A DNA stretch of 64,000 nucleotides, taken from the IMG/VR virus record IMGVR_UViG_3300035670_000162, positions 1 to 64,000 of that record; one strand, given 5' to 3'. Of this stretch, positions 6,644 through 15,491 are shown piece after piece. Origin of the DNA: a virus. Made by a program: the position numbers and the translations under genes. The stretch's first letter is position 1, and each line of letters starts with the position of its first letter. The notes beneath the pieces are model-generated. The model searched no databases. It saw only the letters and a list, made by a program, of their open reading frames with translations, and was not told the DNA's origin.

Positions 6644-8572
6644 ATGAAAAACGTTATTACACCGGAATTTATTGAACAGTATGTAGACAAAACCCCGCCA
6701 TGGGGTTTCAACGGGATGGGCGAAATTGTTTATCGAAGAACATATTCAAGAGACATTCCAGCTCTAGGGCGTAAAGAGTATTGGTTTGAAACAATAGCTA
6801 GAGCTATCAATGGTGCTCAAGATATTGGTGCAGGATATACAAAAGAAGAGGCCGAAAGGCTGTTTGATTATATTTTTAATCTAAAGGGTATTTTTGCTGG
6901 TAGGGCTTTATGGCAGCTGGGTACTCCGCTAGTTAGACAGATGAGCGGCGCTTCTTTGGTGAACTGTTGGATGACTACTATTTCTAAAGTAGAAGATTTC
7001 CAATTCCTGATGGATCATTTAATGGTTGGTGGTGGTGTTGGATTTACTGTTGAAAGATCTGTTATCCATGATCTTCCTAAAGTTCGATCTGTAAGTAAAA
7101 TTATTCATGAAAAGTCTAATGATGCTGATTTTATTGTTCCAGACTCTAGGCAGGGGTGGTCGTCCCTTCTTGGTAAGGTTTTAAATAGTTATTTTTATAC
7201 TGGTGAGTCTTTTACATATAGCACAATTCTTGTCAGAGGGTACGGTGCGGCTCTAAAGACTTTTGGTGGCACAGCTTCCGGTCCTGAAGTTTTAATTGAA
7301 GGTATTAGTGATATTTGCAATATTTTGGATAGGCGTGTTGGTAAAAAGATTAGGTCTGTTGACGCTTTAGATATTTGCAATATTATTGGAAAAATTGTTG
7401 TTGCTGGGTCGGCACGCAGGTCTGCTCAAATTGCAATAGGTGATCCAGATGATTTCTTGTATCTAAGGGCTAAAAATTGGGGTAAGGGGGACATCCCAGC
7501 ATGGAGGGCAAACTCCAATAACTCTGTTTTTGCCGACTCTTACGATGAAATTATTGATGAATTTTGGAAAGGCTATGATGGCACAGGAGAGCCGTATGGG
7601 CTTATCAATCGTGATTTAATTCGCAAAACTGGCCGTCTTGGTGAAAAAATCAATGATAACAAGGTAATTGGTACTAATCCTTGTGGTGAAATTGGTCTTG
7701 AAGACGGCGAGCCTTGCAATCTTGCTGAGATATTTCTTCCAAATATTTCTTCAAAAGAAGAGCTGCTTGATTTGAGTAAGCTTTTATATAAAACTCAAAA
7801 AGCTATTACAACTCTTGACTATCCATATGCAAAGTCACAGTCTGTAATTCACAGAAATCGCAGACTTGGTCAGGGGATTACTGGCTGGCTTCAGGCCACA
7901 GATGAGCAGTTGTCATGGATTGACGAGTGCTATACAAGTCTCAGAGAGTTTGATTCTGAGTGGTCTAATAAGATTGGGATTAACTCATCAATCAAGCTTA
8001 CAACTGTAAAGCCTTCCGGAACTTTGAGTCTGCTAGCTGGCGTTACTCCTGGCATTCATCCAGCATATTCAAGATACTACATTCGCAGAGTTCGTATGGG
8101 TAGTAGTGATCCATTGGTAAATTATTGTCGTGAAAAAGGTTACGACGTTGAATATGATATTGGTCTAGATGGTAAAGAAAATCATACAGTTTGTGTTATT
8201 TCTTTTCCATGCGAAACTCCAGATCACGCTGTGCTTGCAAAAGATTTGACAGCTATTGATCAGCTTGAGTGGGTTGTGAAAGCTCAATCGGTCTGGGCAG
8301 ATAACAACGTATCTGTAACAGTTTATTATCGTAAAGAAGAGCTTTCTGATATTCAGAAATGGATGAAGAAAAATTATAAAAATTCTTTGAAGTCTGTATC
8401 TTTTCTTCTACATAGCGACCATGGTTTTGCACTGGCTCCATATGAAGAAATTGATGAAGATCAATATCTCAAGATGAGGTCAAAGATTAAAAATATTTCT
8501 TTTGTTGATCAAATTAATGAGTTTTCATTAGAAGATCTTGAGTGCGAAGGTGGAGCTTGCCCTATCCGATAA
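6644..8572 (+). CDS. adenosylcobalamin-dependent (class II) ribonucleotide reductase
   Basis: 642 residues. Reduces ribonucleotides to deoxyribonucleotides using coenzyme B12, supplying dNTPs for phage replication. Seen in the sequence: an N-terminal cysteine in SLVNCWMTT (C108), the catalytic N-P-C-G-E (N345, C347, E349), KPSGTLSLLAGVTPGIHP, and a redox cysteine pair at the extreme C-terminus (CEGGAC, C634 and C639). There is no separate small subunit gene nearby, which fits class II. It resembles the monomeric triphosphate reductase type but is shorter than that family's usual ~740 residues. GGAGG precedes the ATG. The host must supply B12, or the cell must import it. Confidence 0.85.
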   Translation: MKNVITPEFIEQYVDKTPPWGFNGMGEIVYRRTYSRDIPALGRKEYWFETIARAINGAQDIGAGYTKEEAERLFDYIFNLKGIFAGRALWQLGTPLVRQMSGASLVNCWMTTISKVEDFQFLMDHLMVGGGVGFTVERSVIHDLPKVRSVSKIIHEKSNDADFIVPDSRQGWSSLLGKVLNSYFYTGESFTYSTILVRGYGAALKTFGGTASGPEVLIEGISDICNILDRRVGKKIRSVDALDICNIIGKIVVAGSARRSAQIAIGDPDDFLYLRAKNWGKGDIPAWRANSNNSVFADSYDEIIDEFWKGYDGTGEPYGLINRDLIRKTGRLGEKINDNKVIGTNPCGEIGLEDGEPCNLAEIFLPNISSKEELLDLSKLLYKTQKAITTLDYPYAKSQSVIHRNRRLGQGITGWLQATDEQLSWIDECYTSLREFDSEWSNKIGINSSIKLTTVKPSGTLSLLAGVTPGIHPAYSRYYIRRVRMGSSDPLVNYCREKGYDVEYDIGLDGKENHTVCVISFPCETPDHAVLAKDLTAIDQLEWVVKAQSVWADNNVSVTVYYRKEELSDIQKWMKKNYKNSLKSVSFLLHSDHGFALAPYEEIDEDQYLKMRSKIKNISFVDQINEFSLEDLECEGGACPIR

Positions 8573-8582
8573 TTTAAGATTT

Positions 8583-8656
8583 TCCGGAGTAGCACAATTG
8601 GCAGTTGCGCCTGACTGTTAATCAGGATGTTGTAGGTTCGATCCCTACCTCCGGAG
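8583..8656 (+). tRNA. tRNA-Asn (anticodon GTT)
   Basis: Acceptor stem TCCGGAG/CTCCGGA, anticodon stem CCTGA/TCAGG with loop CTGTTAA giving GTT, and T-loop GGTTCGATCCC. Discriminator G, as usual for Asn; CCA is not encoded. It follows the reductase gene by 10 bases and precedes a strong terminator. Confidence 0.96.
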
Positions 8657-8663
8657 CTTTTGT

Positions 8664-8694
8664 AAAAAACCGTACCAAAATGGTGCGGTTTTTT
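8664..8694 (+). terminator. intrinsic terminator after reductase/tRNA-Asn
   Basis: AACCGTACCA, loop AAA, TGGTGCGGTT (one G-T pair) preceded by A and followed by T residues. The flanking A and T runs make it potentially bidirectional. It closes the glycosyltransferase-reductase-tRNA transcript. Confidence 0.85.
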
Positions 8695-8726
8695 ACTTTT
8701 TATGTGCATTTTTGTACATATTAGTG

Positions 8727-8739
8727 TACTATATTCTTT
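8727..8739 (+). promoter_or_regulatory. -10-like box for the head module, leaderless spacing
   Basis: TACTAT at 8727-8732 (overlapping TATATT at 8730-8735) ends seven bases before ATG 8740, and no ribosome binding site lies between. Initiation at or next to the start codon is expected, giving a leaderless mRNA. No good -35 is visible. Confidence 0.45.
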
Positions 8740-9084
8740 ATGGATACAGGTTTTATCAAAAATAAAGGACTTCATGTTCCAAAAGAAATATTTGGTGTAT
8801 GTATATGGATAATGCCTGATGGTAAACCTTTGTCTGATGGGGATGGGGTTTTGTGTGCGGAGGGACTTTTGGATGATAAAAATATCGAAAGGCAGGTCGC
8901 AGAAGCTGCCAAATATTGGACAGGTAGTGATGAAGGATATGCCACATGGGTTGGTGGAGCAAGAAAAGTTACGGGTTCAGAGAGAGATGATCAAGCTGAA
9001 CGCCTTGCTAATGGTTTAAATCCGGATCCTTATCAGGATATTGTGGAAGCTGCTGCTCTTAAAGAGCTTCGTAGGAGATCATAA
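8740..9084 (+). CDS. unknown protein preceding the portal gene
   Basis: 114 residues: VPKEIFGVCIWIMPDGKPLSDGDGVL, AAKYWTGSDEGYATWVGGARKV, then a charged C-terminus. No domain recognised with certainty. Its position immediately before the portal, overlapping its ATG by one base, suggests a head-assembly or packaging-related role. The start is set by the TACTAT box. Confidence 0.7.
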   Translation: MDTGFIKNKGLHVPKEIFGVCIWIMPDGKPLSDGDGVLCAEGLLDDKNIERQVAEAAKYWTGSDEGYATWVGGARKVTGSERDDQAERLANGLNPDPYQDIVEAAALKELRRRS

Positions 9085-10694
9085 TGGCTGGCGAGATGAC
9101 TTATATCAAAGACTCAGAAGATGAATTTTTTATTGATGATGTAGATTATTTTCAAGTTCTTAGAAAAACTGAAAATTCAGATCCTTTTAAGAAAGTTAGA
9201 TATGAATCGCTTTCATCTAAGATGAAAAGAAAAGCTACAAAGTTACAAAAAAAATATGAAGGTATTGAGGGTACTGGGACTAAATACATAGACCCAGAAG
9301 AGCTTGACGGGTATTCTTTATATGATGTCGTGACTCCGCCATACGATCTTTTGAATCTAGCTGATTTATTTGACTCTAGTGCTATTCATAATGCAGCAAT
9401 AACAGCTCGCGTTATGAATACTGTTGGTCTTGGTTATTCTTTCTCTGAAACTTTTAAATCAAAAAGGCGTCTTGAAAAAGCTCAAGAAAATCCTGAAAGG
9501 CTTAGTCGTGTAAGAAAAGCTATTCAGGATATTAGGCAAGATCTTGAAAATAAATTTGAAATTTTTAATGAAGAAGAAACTTTTATTGAAACTATTGTAA
9601 AAGTATGGACTGATTATTTAACAACTGGTAACGGGTATCTAGAAATTGGTAGAACAAATTCAGGACAGATTGGTTACATAGGTCACGTTCCGTCAGTTTT
9701 GATGAGAGTTCGCCGTCATCGCGATGGTTTTGTGCAGATTGCTAAAAGCAATAAAATACAAGCAGTATTTTTTAGAAATTTTCAAGATTTTGAAACTCAA
9801 GATCCAATTAATTCTGATCCAAGCCCAAATGAAATTATTCATTTTAAAGCTTATTCTCCTAATAATACGTATTATGGAATACCATCTGCTGTTTCAGCAG
9901 CTGCTGCTATTGTTGGTGATAAATTCGCAAAAGAATATAATATCGACTATTTTGAAAATAAAGCCATTCCTAGATATGCAATTATTGTAAAAGGTGCTAA
10001 GTTAAGTAATAAATCTAAGCAAGAGCTTGTAAATTATTTTCGTCAAGAAGTAAAAGGAAGAAATCATGGAACACTTATTGTTCCACTCCCATCTTCTCTT
10101 GGTGGGGATACTGATATTAAGTTTGAAAAACTTGAAGCCGGAATTCAAGATGCTTCTTTTGATAAATATAGAAAAGCTAATAGAGACGAAATTTTAGTCG
10201 CAAACAGAGTTCCCGCACCAAAAGTTGGTGTTTACGACAATGCAAACCTTGCCGTTTCAAGAGACGCTGACAAAACATTTAAAACTCAAGTTATATCACC
10301 AGATCAGTCTATTATCGAAAAAAAATTAAACAGGATTATTTCTGAATTCACAGATCTTGTCGAATTTAGATTTGATCGGATTGATCTTATTGACGAAGAT
10401 ATCCAATCAAGAATCCATGATAGATATCTTAGGACTGAAGTGATAACACCTAATGAAGTTCGTAACGAGCTTGGGATGCCAGAAAGAGTCGATGGAGATA
10501 TGCCTCTCCCATTCCCAACAAAGCTTAAAAAAGAACAAAATCCAGGTCCTGGCGCTCCATCAGGAAATAGTAATAATCAAAGCGCCTTCCCGCCTAATGC
10601 AAGGGTTGACACCCCTGCTGGTGCTTCTGACCCAAGAGTTTCTGGGGATCAAGCTGAAAGAGGTCAAAATCAAGATACAGGAGGAAATCAATGA
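9084..10694 (+). CDS. portal protein
   Basis: 536 residues. Forms the dodecameric ring at the capsid vertex through which DNA is packaged. Diagnostic stretches are VVTPPYDLLNLADLFDSSAI and HNAAITARVMNTVGLGYSF near residues 75-115, YLTTGNGYLEIGR, GHVPSVLMRVRR, and the stem region LAVSRDADKTFKTQVISPDQ, as in HK97/PBSX-type portals. The C-terminal ~50 residues are Pro/Gly/Asn/Gln-rich and disordered. It lies in the usual place near protease and capsid genes, though fibre genes are inserted between them here. Confidence 0.92.
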   Translation: MAGEMTYIKDSEDEFFIDDVDYFQVLRKTENSDPFKKVRYESLSSKMKRKATKLQKKYEGIEGTGTKYIDPEELDGYSLYDVVTPPYDLLNLADLFDSSAIHNAAITARVMNTVGLGYSFSETFKSKRRLEKAQENPERLSRVRKAIQDIRQDLENKFEIFNEEETFIETIVKVWTDYLTTGNGYLEIGRTNSGQIGYIGHVPSVLMRVRRHRDGFVQIAKSNKIQAVFFRNFQDFETQDPINSDPSPNEIIHFKAYSPNNTYYGIPSAVSAAAAIVGDKFAKEYNIDYFENKAIPRYAIIVKGAKLSNKSKQELVNYFRQEVKGRNHGTLIVPLPSSLGGDTDIKFEKLEAGIQDASFDKYRKANRDEILVANRVPAPKVGVYDNANLAVSRDADKTFKTQVISPDQSIIEKKLNRIISEFTDLVEFRFDRIDLIDEDIQSRIHDRYLRTEVITPNEVRNELGMPERVDGDMPLPFPTKLKKEQNPGPGAPSGNSNNQSAFPPNARVDTPAGASDPRVSGDQAERGQNQDTGGNQ

Positions 10695-10951
10695 TTGATG
10701 GACATATCGTGTTTTCAAACACAGCTTTAACAACTGGTGATGGAGAAACTACAATCTCTCATCACACTTATGCAATATATATGTTATGTGGATCTAATAA
10801 TGATGTTGAAGTGAAATTAAATGGAAAACATTCAGTTTTGCTACCGGCAAGAAATGATCATGGTCACGCATACGTTATTGTGCCTGGTGATTACAACACT
10901 ATTGAAGTTATAACTGATAGCTCAACTATTAGTGTATTCGCAATAGGGTAA
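10691..10951 (+). CDS. small beta-rich protein, possible head decoration protein
   Basis: 86 residues of alternating hydrophobic and polar segments (AIYMLCGSNNDVEVKLNG, AYVIVPGDYNTIEVITDS), suggesting an all-beta fold. Overlaps the portal stop (ATGA). No family is assigned; a capsid or fibre decoration role is only inferred from position. Confidence 0.55.
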   Translation: MIDGHIVFSNTALTTGDGETTISHHTYAIYMLCGSNNDVEVKLNGKHSVLLPARNDHGHAYVIVPGDYNTIEVITDSSTISVFAIG

Positions 10952-10980
10952 TTTTTGATAGAATATATTGGAGGGGAGTG

Positions 10981-11313
10981 ATGGCTGCTGAAAGAAATAT
11001 AACAATATATCAAGGAGATACATATCTTCATGATGTAACCATTAATGACTCTTCAAATTCCGCAATAGATATTACCAATCGGACCTATTCAGCTCAGATT
11101 AGACCATTTAGAGGCTCGTCAACACTTATCGCTTCTTTTACTACTGAGATAGTTTCTGCCGAAAATGGCCAGATGAGATTTTCTTTAACTCCTGAGCAAA
11201 CATCAAATATTGAAATTGGTACATATATATATGATTTACAACAGATTGACTCTGGAATTGTTCTTACATTGATGGCAGGAACCGCAACTGTAGTCGGGCA
11301 GGTATCTGTATGA
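10981..11313 (+). CDS. beta-sandwich structural protein (tail or baseplate-associated)
   Basis: 110 residues. Opens with ERNITIYQGDTYLHDVTINDSS, then ITNRTYSAQIRPFRGSSTLI and QMRFSLTPEQTSNIEIGTYIYDL. This DxTIYQGDT ... A-x-IR ... EQT ... G-x-Y-x-YDL pattern is common in small phage structural proteins related to baseplate upper-protein domains. GGAGGGG (10970-10976) supports ATG 10981 rather than the in-frame GTG 10978. The upstream sequence TTTTTGATAGAAT could hold a promoter. Confidence 0.65.
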   Translation: MAAERNITIYQGDTYLHDVTINDSSNSAIDITNRTYSAQIRPFRGSSTLIASFTTEIVSAENGQMRFSLTPEQTSNIEIGTYIYDLQQIDSGIVLTLMAGTATVVGQVSV

Positions 11314-11588
11314 GCGCTCAAGTTACTACTATAACGGTCTCCCCTTCAGATTCTTCAGTTATTACTTTAGTGGAAAATCAAAGTACAGTTATTTCAGTTA
11401 CTAATACAGATACTACTGTATTGCAAGCAGCCCCTGCTATAATAGCTTTAGGTCAAACTTTAATTTTATCTAATGATATTCCATTAGAGCTTGCAGAAAC
11501 AGGTTCTGCTGGTATATCTAATACGGTTTCAAGATCTGATCATGTGCATCCATCAACTGGTATGCTTTTAAATGGAGGTAATTTTTAA
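11310..11588 (+). CDS. tail-fibre-associated small protein
   Basis: 92 residues. Thr/Ser/Val-rich beta pattern ending with SRSDHVHPSTGMLLNGGNF; the SDHVHP string is frequent in phage fibre proteins just before repeat regions. Its C-terminus NGGNF resembles the C-terminal DGGTF of the next gene, suggesting a shared trimer or joint motif. Overlaps the previous stop (ATGA). Confidence 0.6.
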   Translation: MSAQVTTITVSPSDSSVITLVENQSTVISVTNTDTTVLQAAPAIIALGQTLILSNDIPLELAETGSAGISNTVSRSDHVHPSTGMLLNGGNF

Positions 11589-13229
11589 ATGTCTAATACA
11601 ATCAGAATTAAAAGAAGAGCTACCGGCTTAGCTGGTGCTCCATCAACACTCAAGAATGCAGAGCTTGCATTTAATGAGGTTGATAATGTTTTATATTACG
11701 GTAGCGGTGCCGATGTAAATGGTGACGCTAATACTGTAATCTCAATTGGCGGTACTGGTGCTTTTGTGGGTCTAGCTGGGACTCAGACTATAACTGGTGC
11801 AAAAACATTCTCTGGTACTGTTGCCCTAGGATCAAGCGCCACAGCCACGACTAAAAGCGCCGGGGATAATTCGACATCTGTTGCAACAACTGCATATGTT
11901 GATAATGCCGTAACAGGTTTAAGCTCGTCTCTTGTTGTTGCTGGCGATACTGCCAATACAACAGTTGTTGTTGGAACAGACACTTTAACGATCTCTGGCG
12001 GCACAGGTTTGAGTTCTGCTGCAACTACTGACACTATCACTATCAATCTAGATAACACAGCAGTCTCTGCTGGATCTTATGGTAACGCAGTTAGCGTTGG
12101 AACATTTACTGTTGATGCTCAGGGTCGTCTTACATCTGCAAGCAATACTGCTATCGCCATTCCTTCGACAGCGGTTACTGATTTCACAGAGGCCTCTCAA
12201 GACGTTACTGGTGCTCAGATTGTTACTAATGGTAGCCATACAGGTATTAGCGCAACTTATGATGATGGGACTGATGGCGGCATCAATCTGTCTCTTACAG
12301 ACACAACTGTTACTGCTGCCTCTTATGGTACTGCTTCGTCTGTGGCTAGCTTCACAGTGGACGCTAAAGGTCGTCTGACTGCAGCTTCAAACACCACAAT
12401 TTCTATCACGTCTTCTCAGGTGAGTGATCTGTCTACCAGCGCTGTTACGTCTATCGTTGGGACTACTAATGAAGTAACGGTAAACACATCTACTGGATCT
12501 GTTCAAATTGGTTTGCCTGACAGCGTTACAATTAGCAATAACTTAACAGTAAGTGGTGATTTGACGGTAAATGGTACTACCACAACTATAAACTCTACAA
12601 CTATATCTGTTGATGATAAAAATATAGAACTTGGTTCTGTTGCTTCACCAACAGACACTACTGCAAATGGTGGCGGTATCACTTTGAAAGGCGCAACTGA
12701 TAAAACTCTTAACTGGGTCAGCTCAACTGGAGCTTGGACATCTTCTGAGCATTTCAATATTGCAACTGGTAAAGAGTATCATATTAATGGCGCTTCTGTT
12801 CTTAACGCTACAACTCTTGGATCTTCTGTTGTTGCTTCATCACTAACTAGTGTCGGAACAATTGGAACCGGTATATGGCAGGGCACCGCTGTTGCTGTAG
12901 CTTATGGTGGTACTGGTGCTACGGACGCTGCAACAGCTAGAACCAACCTTGGTCTTGCTATTGGCACAAATGTTCAGGCTTACGATGCTGAGCTTGCAGC
13001 TATTGCTGGACTATCTTCGGCTGCAGACCGTTTGCCATATTTCACGGGGTCTGGCACGGCCGCTCTTGCAACTTTCACAAGCTTCGGTAGATCACTTGTT
13101 GATGACACAAGTGCTTCAACAGCAAGAACAACTTTGGGTCTTGGAACAATTGCAACTCAAAACTCTAACAATGTGACCATTACTGGTGGTAGCATTGATG
13201 GTATCACCTTTGACGGTGGAACTTTCTGA
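11589..13229 (+). CDS. tail fibre protein with internal repeats
   Basis: 546 residues, Thr/Ser/Gly/Ala-rich. The N-terminus MSNTIRIKRRATGLAG and STLKNAELAFNEVDNVLYYG is the attachment module found in tropism-determinant-type fibres. Two related repeats occur (SYGNAVSVGTFTVDAQGRL near residues 161-180 and SYGTASSVASFTVDAKGRL near 244-262). Further on are TTINSTTISVDDKNIELG and ATDAATARTNLGL, standard shaft motifs. A GGAGG precedes the ATG. It likely forms part of the receptor-binding fibre. Confidence 0.8.
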   Translation: MSNTIRIKRRATGLAGAPSTLKNAELAFNEVDNVLYYGSGADVNGDANTVISIGGTGAFVGLAGTQTITGAKTFSGTVALGSSATATTKSAGDNSTSVATTAYVDNAVTGLSSSLVVAGDTANTTVVVGTDTLTISGGTGLSSAATTDTITINLDNTAVSAGSYGNAVSVGTFTVDAQGRLTSASNTAIAIPSTAVTDFTEASQDVTGAQIVTNGSHTGISATYDDGTDGGINLSLTDTTVTAASYGTASSVASFTVDAKGRLTAASNTTISITSSQVSDLSTSAVTSIVGTTNEVTVNTSTGSVQIGLPDSVTISNNLTVSGDLTVNGTTTTINSTTISVDDKNIELGSVASPTDTTANGGGITLKGATDKTLNWVSSTGAWTSSEHFNIATGKEYHINGASVLNATTLGSSVVASSLTSVGTIGTGIWQGTAVAVAYGGTGATDAATARTNLGLAIGTNVQAYDAELAAIAGLSSAADRLPYFTGSGTAALATFTSFGRSLVDDTSASTARTTLGLGTIATQNSNNVTITGGSIDGITFDGGTF

Positions 13230-13241
13230 TAGGAGTTTTTA

Positions 13242-14204
13242 GTGGCTAACACTATAAAAATTAAAAGCTCTGGGGTGACATCTAATACACCAGGGGCTTT
13301 GGAGCATGGGGAGCTTGCCATCAATTATGCTGATGGCAAGCTCTACTATAAAAATAGTAGCAATACTATTGTTGAGTTTGGCGGAGGCGGTGGTGTAACA
13401 GACCACGGCGCCTTGACTGGTCTCGCAGACGATGATCATACACAATACCTGTTGGCTGATGGGACTAGAACCGCTACGTCTCTTACTGTTTCTGGTAATC
13501 TCACAGTAGATACTAATATGTTGTTTGTTGATTCCACAAACAACGAAGTAGGAATTGGAACCATATCGCCTACCACAAAGTTAGATATTCTCGGGCTGAC
13601 TACTGAAGATCCTATTCTTTCTGTTCGTCATAACGGCGGCTCTGCTGGTCATGCCGGTATAGCCATGACGAGCACGGGATCGGGGGGCAGGACATGGACC
13701 CTCATTTCTGCCGATGCTGGGTATACACATGGTGATGGCTTCCATGTTCTAAACAGCACCTCTGGTCACATGGTGAGCATAAAGGCTCTTGGAACCAATC
13801 TAGGTTCAATTGGTATCGGCACAACTTCGCCTTCAGCCGCCCTTGATGTCGTAGGTGACGCTGAGATCAATGGGAGTATGACTGTAACTGGCAACATCGT
13901 TTATACCCAAACGATGGACACGAAAACCGCTTCCTATACGGTCGTGTCGTCAGATGTTGGCAAGCTCCTGTACATGAACAACGGTGCCAGCAACCACACG
14001 GTTACCGTGGACTCATCGACTGGGTTCTCAGTCGGCCAGAGGGTGGATATCCTCCGAACAGGTACTGGATCGGTGACTGTCGTGCAAGGGTCTGGGGCAA
14101 CGGTCTATTACACCCCGGCGCTCACTCTTCGGGCGCAGAACTCTGCTGCGACTCTCGTTTGCACAGGCTCAAATCAGTACCATCTGATAGGAGACTTGGG
14201 CTGA
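13242..14204 (+). CDS. second tail fibre protein, compositionally mosaic
   Basis: 320 residues from a GTG start with AGGAG upstream. N-terminus MANTIKIKSSGVTSNTPGALEHGELAINYADGKLYYKN is the same attachment type as the previous fibre. Then DHGALTGLADDDHTQYLLADG, a known fibre motif, and GNLTVDTNMLFVDSTNNEVGIGT/IGIGTTSPSAALDVVG shaft repeats. The first ~130 codons are AT-rich like the neighbours, while the rest is GC-rich, so a recombination joint lies inside the gene near 13620-13690. Confidence 0.78.
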   Translation: MANTIKIKSSGVTSNTPGALEHGELAINYADGKLYYKNSSNTIVEFGGGGGVTDHGALTGLADDDHTQYLLADGTRTATSLTVSGNLTVDTNMLFVDSTNNEVGIGTISPTTKLDILGLTTEDPILSVRHNGGSAGHAGIAMTSTGSGGRTWTLISADAGYTHGDGFHVLNSTSGHMVSIKALGTNLGSIGIGTTSPSAALDVVGDAEINGSMTVTGNIVYTQTMDTKTASYTVVSSDVGKLLYMNNGASNHTVTVDSSTGFSVGQRVDILRTGTGSVTVVQGSGATVYYTPALTLRAQNSAATLVCTGSNQYHLIGDLG

Positions 14205-15109
14205 TGTTGAGCAACCTTGGGATCATTGCGTCGGCTGTCGTACCCATCCCCGATCTTGTTGTCAACTATGTCGTGGTTGCAGGCGGTGGCGGTGGAGGCG
14301 GTGGTCGTGCCTCGTTCGGTGGCTCCGGTGGCGGTGCAGGAGGTTACCGCTCAACCGTTGGTACTTCGGGCGGTGGTGCTTCTGCTGAGAGTACCCTTAC
14401 CTTGGCTACAGGGACTGCGTACAGCGTAACCATCGGCGCTGGCGGTGCTGGCGGTGGAGGAAATGCAAACGGTTCTGCGGGTTCGGGCACTACATTCCAT
14501 ACGATCACTTCGACTGGTGGTGGTCGCGGTGTTAGACCGAACGCAAACGAAGTACCTGGCGATGGCGGTTCTGGTGGCGGTGCTGGCGCTAACGACACGA
14601 CCAGTCCTGGGTCTGGGACAACCGGGCAAGGTTATGCTGGCGGTACGACGTACAGCACTAGCCAGTCTGCCGCTGGTGGTGGTGGCGCTGGCGGTGTTGG
14701 CGGTCCTGCTGGTGGGTCCGGTGACAATGGTGGTGACGGAGGTCTTGAAAAGACAATCGGATGGCCTGCCACTTCCATCTACTGGCTTGCTCATGGCGGC
14801 GGCGGTGCCTCGGACGACACAGTCACCGTCGGTTCGGGAGGCGACGGTGGTAACTCTGGTGGAACCGGCGGTGTTGACGGCGTAGGTGGCGGTCCTGGCG
14901 AGGCTAACGGCGGTGGTGGCGGTGGTGGTGGAGGGGCAGACCAAGCCGCAGGTGGTAGTGGAGGTAGCGGAGTGGTTTTCTTGTCCTTCCCAGAAGAGTA
15001 CGATATTTCAACCTCTGGCTTGACCGTTAGCGTCAACACAACATATTTGGGCAACAGGTATGTCAGGATCACAGCCGGTACTGGCACTATTACTTGGGCG
15101 GTGGCGTAA
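14204..15109 (+). CDS. glycine-rich receptor-binding/adhesin-like tail protein
   Basis: 301 residues. After NYVVVAGGGGGGGG (about residues 21-36) most of the protein is poly-glycine with Ala, Ser, Thr and Asn, ending GGSGGSGVVFLSFPEEYD and a short beta tail (VSVNTTYLGNRYVRITAGTGT). This is the glycine-rich tip domain seen in phage receptor-binding proteins, where it forms polyglycine-type helix bundles. The ATG at 14204 follows GGAG; an in-frame upstream TTG is less likely. GC-rich and composed unlike the neighbours. Confidence 0.8.
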   Translation: MLSNLGIIASAVVPIPDLVVNYVVVAGGGGGGGGRASFGGSGGGAGGYRSTVGTSGGGASAESTLTLATGTAYSVTIGAGGAGGGGNANGSAGSGTTFHTITSTGGGRGVRPNANEVPGDGGSGGGAGANDTTSPGSGTTGQGYAGGTTYSTSQSAAGGGGAGGVGGPAGGSGDNGGDGGLEKTIGWPATSIYWLAHGGGGASDDTVTVGSGGDGGNSGGTGGVDGVGGGPGEANGGGGGGGGGADQAAGGSGGSGVVFLSFPEEYDISTSGLTVSVNTTYLGNRYVRITAGTGTITWAVA

Positions 15110-15468
15110 TGGCGCACTACGCATTCTTGGATGAGAACAATGTTGTCGTAGAAGTCATCGTTGGCCTTGATGAGGGCGAAACGGACTGGGAAGAGTTCTA
15201 CGGAAACTTCAGGGGTGTCCCTTGTAAGCGAACCTCGTACAACACGCGAGGCGGCGTTCACCTTTCCGGGGGCACACCGTTTCGAAAAAACTACGCTGGG
15301 ATCGGTTTCACATATGACCAGACACGGGATGCGTTCATCCCGCCTCAGCCGTACCCGTCTTGGCTCTTGAACGAGGAAACTTGTCTTTGGGAATCTCCTG
15401 TGCTTGCACCAAATGACGGTTTAGATTATGATTGGGATGAATCCACTTTACAATGGATAGAAATATAG
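15109..15468 (+). CDS. fibre-associated protein of the FRKNYAGIG family
   Basis: 119 residues. AHYAFLDENNVVVEVIVG, then GGTPFRKNYAGIGFTYDQTR and DAFIPPQPYPSWLLNEETCLW. This family is very common in aquatic phage genomes next to fibre genes; its function is not established. The stop-start overlap TAATG couples it to the glycine-rich protein. The last ~25 codons return to AT-rich usage, marking the right edge of the GC-rich block. Confidence 0.75.
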   Translation: MAHYAFLDENNVVVEVIVGLDEGETDWEEFYGNFRGVPCKRTSYNTRGGVHLSGGTPFRKNYAGIGFTYDQTRDAFIPPQPYPSWLLNEETCLWESPVLAPNDGLDYDWDESTLQWIEI

Positions 15469-15491
15469 TTTATAATATTTAAAGGATTGAA

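Noticed and set aside
14344-15261. Minus-strand Pro/Thr/Ala-rich frames opposite the glycine-rich fibre
   Set aside because: Reverse reading of GGT/GGC glycine codons gives proline, threonine or alanine runs. The plus-strand gene has a ribosome site and a known domain type.
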